A stretch of DNA of 64,000 bases, taken from assembly GCF_003001695.1 (NCBI RefSeq), contig NZ_PVYX01000001.1, positions 1,922,001 through 1,986,000 of the forward strand, in the 5' to 3' direction. The notes below the pieces were generated by a model. It did no database searches. It had not been told where the DNA came from and was given only the letters and a program-made list of their open reading frames with translations. Positions 8,785-17,508 of the stretch are shown piece after piece; the first letter of the stretch is position 1, and the number at the start of each line of letters is the position of its first letter. The DNA comes from Flagellimonas meridianipacifica. Its GTDB lineage: Bacteria; Bacteroidota; Bacteroidia; Flavobacteriales; Flavobacteriaceae. The position numbers and the translations under genes were made by a program.

Positions 8785-9621
8785 ATGAACAGAAAAGTTC
8801 TTTTGGCATTATTGGTTTTGTTGGTTTCGGCTCAAACGTTTTCTCAGAGGGGTGTGAGGATAGGATATGTTGATATGGAATATATTCTTGAAAATGTAGA
8901 GGAATACCGAGATGCAAGCACTCAATTGGAGGCAAAGGCACAGAAATGGAAACAAGAGATAGAGCTGAAGCGAAGCGTCGTAGAGCAAATGAAAAAGGAT
9001 TTGATGGCAGAGAAAGTGCTATTGACAGATGAGTTAATTGCTGAGCGAGAAGAGGAAATCCAAGTGTTGGAAACGGAAATGATTGAATATCAACAAGACC
9101 GTTTTGGCCCTCAAGGGGATTTGGTTTTGCAGAAAAAGCTATTGATTCAGCCTATCCAAGACCAAGTTTTCAGCGAAGTACAAAAAATTGGAGGAAATAA
9201 AAGATACGATTTTATTTTCGATAAATCAGCAGATGTCGTAATGTTGTACTCCGAAAAAAGACATGACATTAGTGACTTGGTCCTTAGGGAAATAGCTCGT
9301 ACTAGAAAAGTGAGCAAATCCAATAAGAAACAGCAAGAAAAAAACAGGCTGGACAAGTTTAAAGCGGAAGAAGCTGAGGCTGATAAGGAAATAAGCGAGG
9401 CTCTTAGACAAAGGCAAGAAAATGCTGAGAAGTCTAGGGACGAGAAGGCAAAGGCAGCAGAGGATAGAAGAGCAGAGCAGTTACGATTAAGAGAAGAACG
9501 TAAAAAAGCATACGAAGCAAGAAGAAAGAAATTGTTGGAAGAACGCGAGGCTAGAAGGCAAGCGAAATTGGAGGAGCGTAAAAAAGCCCAAGAACAACCG
9601 AAAGATTCTATTCAGCAATAA
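8785..9621 (+). CDS. OmpH/Skp-family periplasmic chaperone with charged C-terminal tail
   Basis: Skp-type chaperones hold unfolded outer-membrane proteins in the periplasm for BamA. I start it at the ATG at 8785, which gives a clean signal peptide (MNRKVLLALLVLLVSAQTFSQ, 21 residues split as MNRKVLLALL and VLLVSAQTFSQ). A longer frame opens at 8689 but lacks a signal. Residues about 25-175 form the helical-hairpin Skp core with GYVDMEYILENV at the start. Residues about 180-278 are an extended Lys/Glu/Arg coiled coil absent from E. coli Skp. It is followed 42 bp later by a second, shorter paralogue. Confidence 0.9.
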   Translation: MNRKVLLALLVLLVSAQTFSQRGVRIGYVDMEYILENVEEYRDASTQLEAKAQKWKQEIELKRSVVEQMKKDLMAEKVLLTDELIAEREEEIQVLETEMIEYQQDRFGPQGDLVLQKKLLIQPIQDQVFSEVQKIGGNKRYDFIFDKSADVVMLYSEKRHDISDLVLREIARTRKVSKSNKKQQEKNRLDKFKAEEAEADKEISEALRQRQENAEKSRDEKAKAAEDRRAEQLRLREERKKAYEARRKKLLEEREARRQAKLEERKKAQEQPKDSIQQ

Positions 9622-9663
9622 AATAAAAACACTAAAATTAACATTCAAATAGTAACTCAGATT

Positions 9664-10173
9664 ATGAAAAATGTAAAGAAGATGGCTGTAGCCCTGGTTT
9701 TGTTTGTAGCGGCTACAGGATTTATTAACGCTCAAAACAATACTGCCCACATCAATGTGCAGCAATTGTTGTCTGAAATGCCGGAAATGAAAGCGGCCCA
9801 AGCTGAGCTTAAGAAATTACAGGAAACTTATAGAGCTGACATAGAGAGTTCTATGACTGAGCTCAAGAATAAATACACGCAGTATTCAAACGAGGCGACA
9901 TCTAAGTCGAAAGAGGAAAATGAGAAAAGAGCTCAAGAGCTTCAAGGTTTTGAAAAGAACATACAAGAGGCAGAACAGGCTGCAGTCCAAGAAATGCAGA
10001 AAAAGCAACAAGAATTGTTTGCTCCCATTTCGGAAAAGGCTAAAGCGGCCATTGAAAAAGTGGCTGCCGCAGAAGGTATCAATTACGTAATGGATGCCAG
10101 CCCAGGTCTTGGGCTTATCGTGGCCAATGGAAAGGATTTGTTACCAGCCGTTAAAAGAGAGTTGGGCTTCTAA
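9664..10173 (+). CDS. OmpH/Skp-family periplasmic chaperone, short paralogue
   Basis: A 169-residue protein of classic Skp size. It has a signal peptide ending at INAQ, an AHINVQQLLSEMPEM opening strand, a long Gln/Glu/Lys helical hairpin and a C-terminal strand segment with GINYVMDASPGLGLI. It is the last gene of the porG-uppS-bamA-skp-skp operon; a strong terminator follows at 10200. Tandem Skp pairs behind bamA are usual in Flavobacteriia, where one copy is thought to serve large T9SS barrels (established for relatives; division of labour here is inference). Confidence 0.93.
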   Translation: MKNVKKMAVALVLFVAATGFINAQNNTAHINVQQLLSEMPEMKAAQAELKKLQETYRADIESSMTELKNKYTQYSNEATSKSKEENEKRAQELQGFEKNIQEAEQAAVQEMQKKQQELFAPISEKAKAAIEKVAAAEGINYVMDASPGLGLIVANGKDLLPAVKRELGF

Positions 10174-10199
10174 AAATCTTTACTTCTAATAAAATAAAA

Positions 10200-10230
10200 G
10201 CCGTACTTCACTTGAACGTACGGTTTTTTG
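10200..10230 (+). terminator. Rho-independent terminator of the bamA operon
   Basis: CCGTAC at 10202-area pairs with GTACGG at 10218-10223, with additional TTCA/TGAA pairing inside, followed directly by six T. It lies between the last skp gene and murI. Confidence 0.85.
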
Positions 10231-10257
10231 TTTTCTGCAATCTAGTTATTTTTAAAC

Positions 10258-11037
10258 ATGCATAGACCTATAGGGATTTTTGATTCAGGTATAGGAGGTA
10301 CGTCCATTTGGAAGGAAATCCGAAAAAAACTCCCATTTGAGGATACCATATATCTAGCTGACAGCAAAAATGCGCCTTACGGTACTAGATCAGAAGTTGA
10401 AATTCTAGAGCTTAGTAAGAAAAATACTGAGTTATTGCTTGCCAAAGATTGCAAACTTATCGTTGTTGCCTGCAATACGGCTACCACTAATGCAATAAGT
10501 TACTTAAGGAAAAACTATTCAGTTCCCTTTATCGGAATAGAACCGGCCATTAAGCCGGCAGCTTTGCAAACCAAAACCAAGAAAGTAGGGGTGCTGGCCA
10601 CAAAAGGCACATTGTCCAGCTCACTTTTTCATAGTACTTCAAGGCTCCATGCCGAAGGAATTGAAGTCATTGAACAAGAGGGAAAGGGTTTGGTAGAATT
10701 GATTGAGGAGGGGAAGGAAAATACCGGGGAAACAGAAGCGCTATTGCAATCCTATTTGGAACCTATGATACTGGCCCAAGTGGATTGCTTGGTCTTGGGT
10801 TGCACCCATTATCCCTATCTTATGCCCTTATTGAAGAAGATACTCCCAGAACACGTTCAAATCATAGACTCTGGTGAAGCAGTGGCCAGACAAACCAAAG
10901 CAATACTTGAGCAGGAAAATCTCTTGACTACATCAACCAAAAAAGGGGAATTCAAGTTTTACTCCAATGCTGAAGTAAAAGTGCTCCAAAGTTTTGTTCA
11001 AGAGTATTGGACATCGGTAGACTATTTGGACTTTTAG
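10258..11037 (+). CDS. murI: glutamate racemase
   Basis: MurI interconverts L- and D-glutamate for peptidoglycan. The 259-residue protein has the substrate loop GIFDSGIGG at the N-terminus, the first catalytic Cys in VACNTATT near residue 73 and the second in LGCTHYPYL near residue 180, with the conserved His next to it. It has its own upstream region after the bamA-operon terminator and converges with folA, whose stop lies two bases away. Confidence 0.97.
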   Translation: MHRPIGIFDSGIGGTSIWKEIRKKLPFEDTIYLADSKNAPYGTRSEVEILELSKKNTELLLAKDCKLIVVACNTATTNAISYLRKNYSVPFIGIEPAIKPAALQTKTKKVGVLATKGTLSSSLFHSTSRLHAEGIEVIEQEGKGLVELIEEGKENTGETEALLQSYLEPMILAQVDCLVLGCTHYPYLMPLLKKILPEHVQIIDSGEAVARQTKAILEQENLLTTSTKKGEFKFYSNAEVKVLQSFVQEYWTSVDYLDF

Positions 11038-11038
11038 T

Positions 11039-11530
11039 CTATTTTCTTTTGAAGGTCTGATAGGTAAAATCAAACTTATGACGATCATCCTTGGGATGAT
11101 ATTCCTCGTCTACTAGTTCCCATTTTAAGGTGTCTATATCTGGAAAGAAAGTATCCGCTTCAAAGGAGCTATGGATTCGAGTGAGCTCGATAGAGGTTGC
11201 AATTTCCATGGATTGCTTATAAATCTCTCCACCTCCGATAATAAAGGCACGTTCATTTGGTCCAACTACAGAAACTGCTTCTTCAATGGAATGTGTTATA
11301 ACACAAGGGAATTTGGGTTTATAGGAAGTGTCACGGGTAACTACAATATGCTCCCGATTGGGCAATGCCTTTGGAAAGCTCTCCAGTGTTTTTCTCCCCA
11401 TAATTATTTTATGGCCAGAGGTAAGCGCCTTAAAACGTTTAAAATCATCTGGGAGGTGCCAAGGTAAATCATTGTTTATGCCAAGGGCGTTGTTTTCCCC
11501 AGAAGCTGCGATGATGATAAGTTCCTGCAC
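11039..11530 (-). CDS. folA: dihydrofolate reductase
   Basis: DHFR reduces dihydrofolate to tetrahydrofolate with NADPH. The 163-residue protein has the typical GINNDLPWHLPDD segment with the substrate-binding acidic residue, GRKTLESFPKALPNR near residue 45, and the IIGGGEIY NADPH loop near residue 95. The start is GTG, overlapping the TAG stop of the upstream 2TM gene (TAGTG); no in-frame ATG fits. This suggests translational coupling. thyA, its partner in thymidylate synthesis, lies elsewhere in this window at 28.7 kb. Confidence 0.95.
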   Translation of the reverse strand: MQELIIIAASGENNALGINNDLPWHLPDDFKRFKALTSGHKIIMGRKTLESFPKALPNREHIVVTRDTSYKPKFPCVITHSIEEAVSVVGPNERAFIIGGGEIYKQSMEIATSIELTRIHSSFEADTFFPDIDTLKWELVDEEYHPKDDRHKFDFTYQTFKRK

Positions 11531-11916
11531 TATTCTTTTTTTTTATTGATGGAAGATAGCGGAAAGTCGGTCTCGATTTCCTTTTGAATCTCGGAAATGC
11601 GTTTTTTCTGCTTGGCTACAAGGATTTCCCGTTGCCTGCGCTCCCAATCCTGTCCCATAAACTTATGGGTTACAAAAACATTGAAGGCATGGAGCACAAA
11701 TAGAAAAGCCCATGCCAGTATCGCCCAAACAAACCAATCATATTGTTCCCCATACTTTAATATTTTGTTTATCAATACAAGGAATACGCTCCCAATCAGA
11801 AAAATTACAAAATGGGAGAAAAGACGCTTTTTTTGAGACACACGCTTTTGCGCATATTCCAAAAGTTCGTGCTGTTCATGGTCCACTGGATTGGATTTCT
11901 TTTTTCGAAAGGAGAG
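11530..11916 (-). CDS. 2TM domain-containing membrane protein
   Basis: A small integral membrane protein with two predicted helices around FSHFVIFLIGSVFLVLI and WFVWAILAWAFLFVLHAF, flanked by basic residues, and the YAQKRVSQKKRLFSHF lead-in of the flavobacterial 2TM domain. I prefer the ATG at 11916 (MLSFRKKKS, 128 residues) because the longer frame opening at 11964 would overlap the divergent aminotransferase. The C-terminus is a Lys/Glu helix. 2TM domains in relatives are often linked to LytTR histidine kinases or stand alone; no function is known. Confidence 0.8.
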   Translation of the reverse strand, partial: LSFRKKKSNPVDHEQHELLEYAQKRVSQKKRLFSHFVIFLIGSVFLVLINKILKYGEQYDWFVWAILAWAFLFVLHAFNVFVTHKFMGQDWERRQREILVAKQKKRISEIQKEIETDFPLSSINKKKE

Positions 11917-11956
11917 CATGGGAATGGCTATCTTTAGCAACAAAGATAATTGAATT

Positions 11957-13057
11957 GTGAGCAATACTTCTGAATTGGAAAAGGTGCGCGAAAAATTCCC
12001 AGCCCTTCAGGAATGCATTTATGCCAACACCGCTGCTACAGGACTTCTTAGTACAGATTTGTTCGAATGGCGAAGAGAGCATGACCAACAGTATTTGCTG
12101 GGAGGGAGCCATATGAAACAAAAAAGTTTTGAAAACACGCATTTAATTAATCAAACTGTTGGGGATTTTTTTGGATGCAAAAAAGAAAATGTCGCATTGG
12201 TTCCCAACTTTTCAATTGCGTTGAACTTGCTTCTTGAGGGAATGCCAAGAAAACAGCATGTGTTGCTTTTAAAGGATGACTACCCATCTCTAAATTGGGT
12301 TTTTGAAACAAGAAACTACGAAAGAATATATCTGGACGTTGATGAAAGACTAGAGGATAAGATATATAAGGTCGTAAAAGAAAATGATATTAATGTGTTG
12401 GCGCTGAGCGTGATTCAATGGATAAACGGCATAAAAGTAGATTTAGATTTTCTTAAAAGACTTAAAAATGAGTTTCCTGAACTTATGATAATTGCTGATG
12501 GAACCCAATTCTGCGGTACACAGGTATTTGATTTCGAAGATTCAGGAATTGATATTCTTGGAGCTAGCACATACAAATGGTTACTATCCGGATATGGCAA
12601 TGCCTTTGTTTTAGTAAAAGACCAAATCAAACAAAGGTTTGATCTCAAAGCCATCGGCAATGGTTCTGTGGACAGGGATATTACCAAAAGAAATTCCATT
12701 CCATTTTGCAAGCATCTTGAGCCCGGCCATTTAGACTCGCTTAATTTTGGAAGCCTACAGTTTTCTTTGAAATTTCTTCAAGATGTTGGATTGGATAAAA
12801 TAGAAGAACGTCTAAAAAAACTATCCCAAAAGGCCCATACCGAGTTTTCTAGATTGGGGCTCTTGGAAGAATCCGTTCAGCAAAGAAAAGAACACAGCAC
12901 CATTTTTAACATCAAAGGAGATCAAAAACTTTTTGACACTTTGCAATCAAAAGGTGTAGTCTGTGCGCAGCGAGGAGCGGGTATACGGCTAAGTTTTCAT
13001 TTTTATAACACCGAAGATGAGGTAGATACCATTGTGGATATTCTCAGGTCCAACTGA
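11957..13057 (+). CDS. class V aminotransferase / C-S lyase-like PLP enzyme
   Basis: A 366-residue fold-type I PLP enzyme. The Schiff-base lysine is in GASTYKWLLSGYG near residue 205, preceded by the PLP-phosphate/pyridine Asp in IIADGTQFCG near residue 175. The start is GTG at 11957, since the next ATG would remove the conserved ANTAATGLL N-terminal block. It resembles the kynureninase/cysteine desulfurase/isopenicillin-N-epimerase group, but the substrate is not determined. EgtE, the C-S lyase of ergothioneine synthesis, belongs to the same superfamily, and egtB/egtD lie 1-3 kb away on the other strand. That role is only an inference. Confidence 0.8.
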   Translation: MSNTSELEKVREKFPALQECIYANTAATGLLSTDLFEWRREHDQQYLLGGSHMKQKSFENTHLINQTVGDFFGCKKENVALVPNFSIALNLLLEGMPRKQHVLLLKDDYPSLNWVFETRNYERIYLDVDERLEDKIYKVVKENDINVLALSVIQWINGIKVDLDFLKRLKNEFPELMIIADGTQFCGTQVFDFEDSGIDILGASTYKWLLSGYGNAFVLVKDQIKQRFDLKAIGNGSVDRDITKRNSIPFCKHLEPGHLDSLNFGSLQFSLKFLQDVGLDKIEERLKKLSQKAHTEFSRLGLLEESVQQRKEHSTIFNIKGDQKLFDTLQSKGVVCAQRGAGIRLSFHFYNTEDEVDTIVDILRSN

Positions 13058-13123
13058 CGAGAATCATATTTTCCAAAAAATAAATCGGCTATTTTGCCAA
13101 AATAAGGCAATTGTAAAGTTCAT

Positions 13124-13140
13124 TTTATCAATATGATAAA
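13124..13140. repeat. small inverted repeat upstream of the CBM48 gene
   Basis: TTTATCA and TGATAAA flank a 3-base spacer. A second small hairpin (TTGCC/GGCAA, 13094-13110) lies just upstream. Either could be an operator or the end of the aminotransferase transcript; no T-run follows. Confidence 0.3.
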
Positions 13141-13215
13141 TCGACCTTAACTTATTGTAAATAAGAGGTTTTATATTTTGCTTTGCTCAGTATTTAAAAA
13201 ACAAAATTTAGTACC

Positions 13216-13512
13216 ATGGCAATAAAGAAACAATATCTAAAAAGTAAGCCGATTTGTAAAGTAACTTTTACTGTACCAGCTGAAGAAGCTAAGAAAGTAG
13301 CTGTAGTAGGAGATTTCAATGAGTGGAATCCAAAAGGCAGTTTGTTGAAAAAACTTAAGAATGGAACCTTTAAAGGAACCTTCGACCTACCTAAAGAGAA
13401 TTCCTTTGAGTTCCGTTATATCGTTGATGGAAACTATGTGAACGATGAGGCGGCGGATCGTTACCAATGGAACGATTTCGCAGGTACGGAAAATGCAGTG
13501 ATAGAACTGTAA
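13216..13512 (+). CDS. small isoamylase early-set (CBM48-like) protein
   Basis: A 98-residue protein that is essentially one immunoglobulin-like CBM48/AMPK-glycogen-binding domain. VAVVGDFNEWNP near residue 35, FEFRYIVDGNYVNDE near residue 70 and a terminal NAVIEL strand are the family landmarks. There is no signal peptide and no catalytic domain. Such stand-alone domains are common in Bacteroidota; glycogen or another alpha-glucan is the expected ligand, but no glucan enzyme is adjacent. The start is unambiguous. Confidence 0.88.
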   Translation: MAIKKQYLKSKPICKVTFTVPAEEAKKVAVVGDFNEWNPKGSLLKKLKNGTFKGTFDLPKENSFEFRYIVDGNYVNDEAADRYQWNDFAGTENAVIEL

Positions 13513-13537
13513 CCAAAAATTTGGTCACCATTGGGGA

Positions 13538-13819
13538 CTATTCCTCGATGGTGACTCCCTTCCAAAAAGCTACTCTTCCTTTAATTCCCTTAGCCAACTC
13601 ACTGGTCTCTGGATAGTACCAAGCGGCATCTGCATTTTGCTTGCCATCAACATCTAAAGTGTAATAGGAAGCCACACCTTTCCAAGGACAGGTGGAATGT
13701 GTTTCACTGGACTTAAAGTATTCTTTTTTTAAACTTTCAGGAGGAAAATAGTGGTTGTTCTCTACCACTAGGGTATCATTGCTCTCTGCAATAACGGTGT
13801 TGTTCCAAATAGCTTTCAT
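13538..13819 (-). CDS. DUF427 domain protein
   Basis: A 93-residue cytoplasmic protein of the DUF427 family, with STCPWKGVASYYTL near residue 42 and AAWYYPETSELAKGIKGRVAFW at the C-terminus, split here as AAWYYPETSELAKG and IKGRVAFW. It starts three bases after egtD ends and is the last gene of the egtB-egtD-DUF427 run. DUF427 proteins are widespread with no established reaction; the operon suggests a role related to thiol or histidine-betaine metabolism, which is inference. Confidence 0.88.
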   Translation of the reverse strand: MKAIWNNTVIAESNDTLVVENNHYFPPESLKKEYFKSSETHSTCPWKGVASYYTLDVDGKQNADAAWYYPETSELAKGIKGRVAFWKGVTIEE

Positions 13820-13822
13820 AGC

Positions 13823-14791
13823 TTATTTTTTAAATACATAGTTTTTATAATTGTCCTCAGCATCAGAAAAGGAGGTGACCACAGTTAGACCTGCCTTTTC
13901 GGCCAACCACTCTACAACTTCATCATCATATTTTTGGGAAATTTCGGTATGTATCGTTTCCCATCGCTTCAGTCGGATATTGAGCTCTAAACTTTCAATA
14001 TTGACTTCTTGGGCTTCTTTGGATACTAAATAGCTTTTGGCCGTTCCACTTTCGGGGTCGTATACTTCCCAATGCAGAAAATTGTCTGTATTGAAGTTGC
14101 CACCCATCTCTTTGTTGATTCGGGTGAGAACGTTTTTATTGAATGCCTCGGTAATTCCAGTCTTATCGTTGTAGGCGTCCAAAATGACCTGAGGGTGTTT
14201 TTTTTGGTCAAAGCCCATGAAAATAAGGTCTCCTTCATTTATGGAATCTCGCATATTTTGAAGAAATTCAATGGCCATTGGATGTAATAGATTCCCAATA
14301 TTGGAACCCAAAAACAGAATTACCTTTCTCTTTCCATTGGCACTTCCAATGTCCCGCAATGTTTCAAAATAAGTGCCTTGGAGCGTATTGATGGTAACTT
14401 CAGGAATTTCTTTTTTGATAGCATCCTCCAATTGCTTCAATACATTATGACTTATGTCTATGGGGCGATAGTCAAAATCTGCTTTTGAATCAACCAACTG
14501 TTTTAATAAAACCTTGGTCTTTTTTCCATCGCCAGCCCCCAATTCGAATAAACTGAAGGGAGATCCGTCATTTATAAAATGTTGAACAATCTTTTTTTTG
14601 TGTTCTTCAAAAATGTCGAACTCACAATTGGTGAGATAATATTCCGGCATGGCCATGATATCTTGAAAGAGTTTATCTCCAATTTCATCATAAAAGTACT
14701 TTGAAGATAAATACTTGGGATAGGCGGTTAAGCCTTCATAAACCTCTTGCTCAAAAACTGAGGCAAAAGTTGGGATTTCCTTGTTATGCAT
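13823..14791 (-). CDS. egtD: L-histidine N(alpha)-methyltransferase
   Basis: EgtD transfers three methyl groups from SAM to the alpha-amine of histidine, giving hercynine, the first step of ergothioneine synthesis. The 322-residue protein has the SAM motif FELGAGDGKKT near residue 80, YRPIDIS near residue 108 and FLGSNIGNL near residue 158. The YYLTNCEFDIFE region near residue 53 matches the family histidine pocket. It lies 15 bp after egtB and 3 bp before DUF427. Its need for SAM connects it conceptually with the large methionine cluster in the same window. Confidence 0.95.
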   Translation of the reverse strand: MHNKEIPTFASVFEQEVYEGLTAYPKYLSSKYFYDEIGDKLFQDIMAMPEYYLTNCEFDIFEEHKKKIVQHFINDGSPFSLFELGAGDGKKTKVLLKQLVDSKADFDYRPIDISHNVLKQLEDAIKKEIPEVTINTLQGTYFETLRDIGSANGKRKVILFLGSNIGNLLHPMAIEFLQNMRDSINEGDLIFMGFDQKKHPQVILDAYNDKTGITEAFNKNVLTRINKEMGGNFNTDNFLHWEVYDPESGTAKSYLVSKEAQEVNIESLELNIRLKRWETIHTEISQKYDDEVVEWLAEKAGLTVVTSFSDAEDNYKNYVFKK

Positions 14792-14806
14792 GTTTGTGTT
14801 TAGGAT

Positions 14807-15967
14807 TTATCGAGCCAACCGGATTCCGGTAAACTGCCATCTCAAATTGGGGTGGAAAAAGTTTCGATACGTAAATCTAGTATGTTTCTCGGGTGTAGCA
14901 ACAGAACCGCCACGGAGTACTTTTTGGCTAACCATGAATTTGCCGTTGTATTCGCCTAGCGCACCATCGGCCTTTTGATAATTGGGGTAGGGCAAGTAGG
15001 CACTTTCTGTCCACTCCCATCGCTTGCCCCAGGGATAAAAAGACTGTGCCGCCTCCCATTCAAACTCTGTTGGCAATCGAAATCCTTTCCATTGGGCGTA
15101 GGCAAAGGCTTCAAAATAAGAGACATGGGTTAAGGGAGCATGTGTATTCACTTTTTCAAGACCTTTAGCCGTATAATGATGCCATTCACCATCAACTTTG
15201 TGCCAATATAAGGGAGCTTGTATTTGATTTTGTTGAACCCAATCCCAACCTTCAGCATGCCATAAATCAAAACGTCCATACCCACCTGCCTCTATAAATT
15301 GGATGTATTCTTCGTTGGTTACCAACTTATTCGATATTTCATAATCTTGAAGGTATACCTTATGTCTTCCCAACTCATTGTCATAACAAAACTCCTCAGA
15401 ATCATGTCCTATTTCATAAATTCCAGCCTGCATCCCAAGCCAATCCTGTTGATGGGTTTCCACCGGATGGTCTTGAAAAGTATTTGAATAAGCGGGTAAT
15501 AATGGATTGTTACCCAAAATATATTTGATATCCGTAAGTAACAACTCTTGGTGCTGTTTTTCGTGATGTATCCCAATTTCAAGCAGGGTATTTAGATTTT
15601 TTTCCTGATTCTGGGAAAAAAGCTTTTTGATTCCCGCCGTAACATAGGCCCGATACTCGTATACTTTCTTTACAGAGGGCCTGGAAAGATTTCCTCTGTC
15701 CGAACGAATCACCCTTTTTCCCACGGTCTCATAATAACTATTGAAGACAAAGGAAAAATCCTCATCAAATTGGACATAATCTGGACTATGGGGTTTAAGG
15801 ATAAACTCCTCAAAAAACCAAGTTGTATGTCCCAAATGCCATTTAGGTGGACTTACGTCGACCACAGGTTGGACTACGTAATCTTCTATTTCCAGGGGTT
15901 CACAAATGATTTCTGAATGTTTGCGGGTTTCCAAAAAGAAATCCAGCAAGGAATCGGTCAGGATCAT
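14807..15967 (-). CDS. egtB: EgtB-type ergothioneine sulfoxide synthase
   Basis: EgtB is a non-haem iron enzyme that joins hercynine to a thiol donor (cysteine or gamma-glutamylcysteine) to form the sulfoxide intermediate. The 386-residue protein has an N-terminal DinB-like domain with the iron ligands in PPKWHLGHTTWFFE near residue 40 and HHEKQHQE near residue 133. A C-terminal FGE-sulfatase-like domain ends in RLAR. It is somewhat shorter than actinobacterial EgtB (about 430 residues). No egtA or egtC is nearby, which would fit a variant using cysteine directly (inference). It lies 38 bp downstream of a histidine kinase gene on the same strand. Confidence 0.92.
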   Translation of the reverse strand: MILTDSLLDFFLETRKHSEIICEPLEIEDYVVQPVVDVSPPKWHLGHTTWFFEEFILKPHSPDYVQFDEDFSFVFNSYYETVGKRVIRSDRGNLSRPSVKKVYEYRAYVTAGIKKLFSQNQEKNLNTLLEIGIHHEKQHQELLLTDIKYILGNNPLLPAYSNTFQDHPVETHQQDWLGMQAGIYEIGHDSEEFCYDNELGRHKVYLQDYEISNKLVTNEEYIQFIEAGGYGRFDLWHAEGWDWVQQNQIQAPLYWHKVDGEWHHYTAKGLEKVNTHAPLTHVSYFEAFAYAQWKGFRLPTEFEWEAAQSFYPWGKRWEWTESAYLPYPNYQKADGALGEYNGKFMVSQKVLRGGSVATPEKHTRFTYRNFFHPNLRWQFTGIRLAR

Positions 15968-15979
15968 AAAAAGATTTTG

Positions 15980-15997
15980 TTCCTTAAAGATAAGGAA
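15980..15997. repeat. hairpin between histidine kinase and egtB
   Basis: A 7-bp perfect stem TTCCTTA/TAAGGAA with a 4-base loop sits in the 38-bp gap between the histidine kinase stop and the egtB start. On the minus strand it is followed by CAAAATCTTTTT and then the egtB ATG, so it could be a weak terminator, an attenuator or an RNA-processing site. Confidence 0.45.
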
Positions 15998-16005
15998 TTC
16001 TCGCC

Positions 16006-17499
16006 TTAGCCTATTGTGTAAACGGGAAGACTAAAACTAAAAGCTGTGCCCTCATTGGGTTCACTGAACACTTTAATCCGCGAATCGTGAATTTCCATGA
16101 TTTTGCGTACAATGGCCAACCCAAGTCCAACTCCTTCTTTTTGTTCCCCTGTTTTGGTTTGACGGTATCGTTCAAAAATCAAGCTTTGGTTTTCTTTTTT
16201 GATACCTGGGCCTGAATCTTGGATAATCACTTCCACATTCTGCCCCTCTGCTTCAATTCTAACTGTGACTTCTCCGCCTTCTGGGGTGAATTTCAAAGCG
16301 TTGTCCATCAGGTTTTGGATAGCACGCTCCACCAGGGAAATATCGGCAAAGACCAAAGGAATGTTCTCTTTCATGGAGAGTTTAAGGTCTATATTCTTTT
16401 GCTCTGCCAGAATCATGTAATTCCTGTGAATATCATTGGCCAGTTCACTGATTAAAAAGGGCTCCTTTTCAGGTTCTATTTGGTTGGCCTCTAGTTTTGA
16501 ATACTCAAAAAGCTGTGCAACCAACTTGGAAAGGCGTTCACTACTTTTGGTTACGCGTTGCAAATATTCATTTCGTTCCTCCTTTGATAGCTCCGAATCC
16601 TTCATATGCAGGGTTTCAATATACCCTTGGATTATGGCAAGTGGGGTACGTAGGTCATGGGAAATATTGGCAATCAACTCACGCCGCAATTGCTCAACGG
16701 ATTTTAGTTTTTCAATGTCTGAGAGTATGGTGTCTGCCATATGATTATACGTGGTTGCCACGTTGGCCAAATCCGTTCGCTCCGCATTTTCAATCCGATA
16801 TTGCAAATCTCCCTGTTGGAATCTCTTTGCAGCATAGATAATCTTTCGCAAGCTTCGGGTTAGGTACCAAATGGCCAAAACACCCAATAAAGTGGCAAAA
16901 ACAAGGGTCAACAAAGAACCTCCAAGGCCCAAACGCATAAAATAACTATTAAACAAGTCGCTTCGGGTAGCTAAAAAATCTTCACCGGCCAAAACGATAT
17001 AGACGTAGCCTTCACGACCTTCGGAGTTGAACTTGGCCGCGGAAAAAATGGTTTGCTGGCTGAGGTCCTTGGGATCATCTCCCAAGGTGTATGAAGCACC
17101 ATCTTCGGCAATAAACTTTTGTATAGGTTCCAGATTTACCTTTTTCTGTTGCGTTTCCGGCGCATCATGGTCCAAGACCACTGAATATTGCACATTTCCC
17201 TCTATATCCAACAGATAGACCTCAATGGCCCTGTTCACTGCCATCATATCGTGCATAATATCCCCAAAAAGCGCTTTGTTCACCTCACCAGATTCCGTAA
17301 AAGGGCGATTGTTTTTAAATTTCTCTTCAATGAGATCTTTAGCTAGATTGGCATGGAGGCGTTGAGTGGTTTCGTAAAAGTATTTGTTGGATAAATAAAT
17401 GGAAGTAATGGTATAACCGATTCCTGCCAGCAGTAGAATGGCTAGGAAAGAAAGCGATAATTTAATGACAAACCTTGTGGTCAAAATACTGTTTTTCAT
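16006..17499 (-). CDS. sensor histidine kinase
   Basis: A 497-residue membrane kinase. One transmembrane helix lies near residues 10-32, a periplasmic sensor domain spans about 35-185, a second helix about 190-215, and a HAMP domain follows. The phospho-acceptor is in ISHDLRTPL near residue 285. The ATP-binding N box is NLMDNALKF, the G1 box DSGPGI and the G2 box GVGLGLAIV. It is nine bases downstream of its response regulator and 38 bp upstream of egtB. The signal is unknown; the sensor domain resembles a PAS/Cache-like fold only loosely. Confidence 0.95.
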   Translation of the reverse strand: MKNSILTTRFVIKLSLSFLAILLLAGIGYTITSIYLSNKYFYETTQRLHANLAKDLIEEKFKNNRPFTESGEVNKALFGDIMHDMMAVNRAIEVYLLDIEGNVQYSVVLDHDAPETQQKKVNLEPIQKFIAEDGASYTLGDDPKDLSQQTIFSAAKFNSEGREGYVYIVLAGEDFLATRSDLFNSYFMRLGLGGSLLTLVFATLLGVLAIWYLTRSLRKIIYAAKRFQQGDLQYRIENAERTDLANVATTYNHMADTILSDIEKLKSVEQLRRELIANISHDLRTPLAIIQGYIETLHMKDSELSKEERNEYLQRVTKSSERLSKLVAQLFEYSKLEANQIEPEKEPFLISELANDIHRNYMILAEQKNIDLKLSMKENIPLVFADISLVERAIQNLMDNALKFTPEGGEVTVRIEAEGQNVEVIIQDSGPGIKKENQSLIFERYRQTKTGEQKEGVGLGLAIVRKIMEIHDSRIKVFSEPNEGTAFSFSLPVYTIG

Positions 17500-17508
17500 A
17501 TGCTGTTT

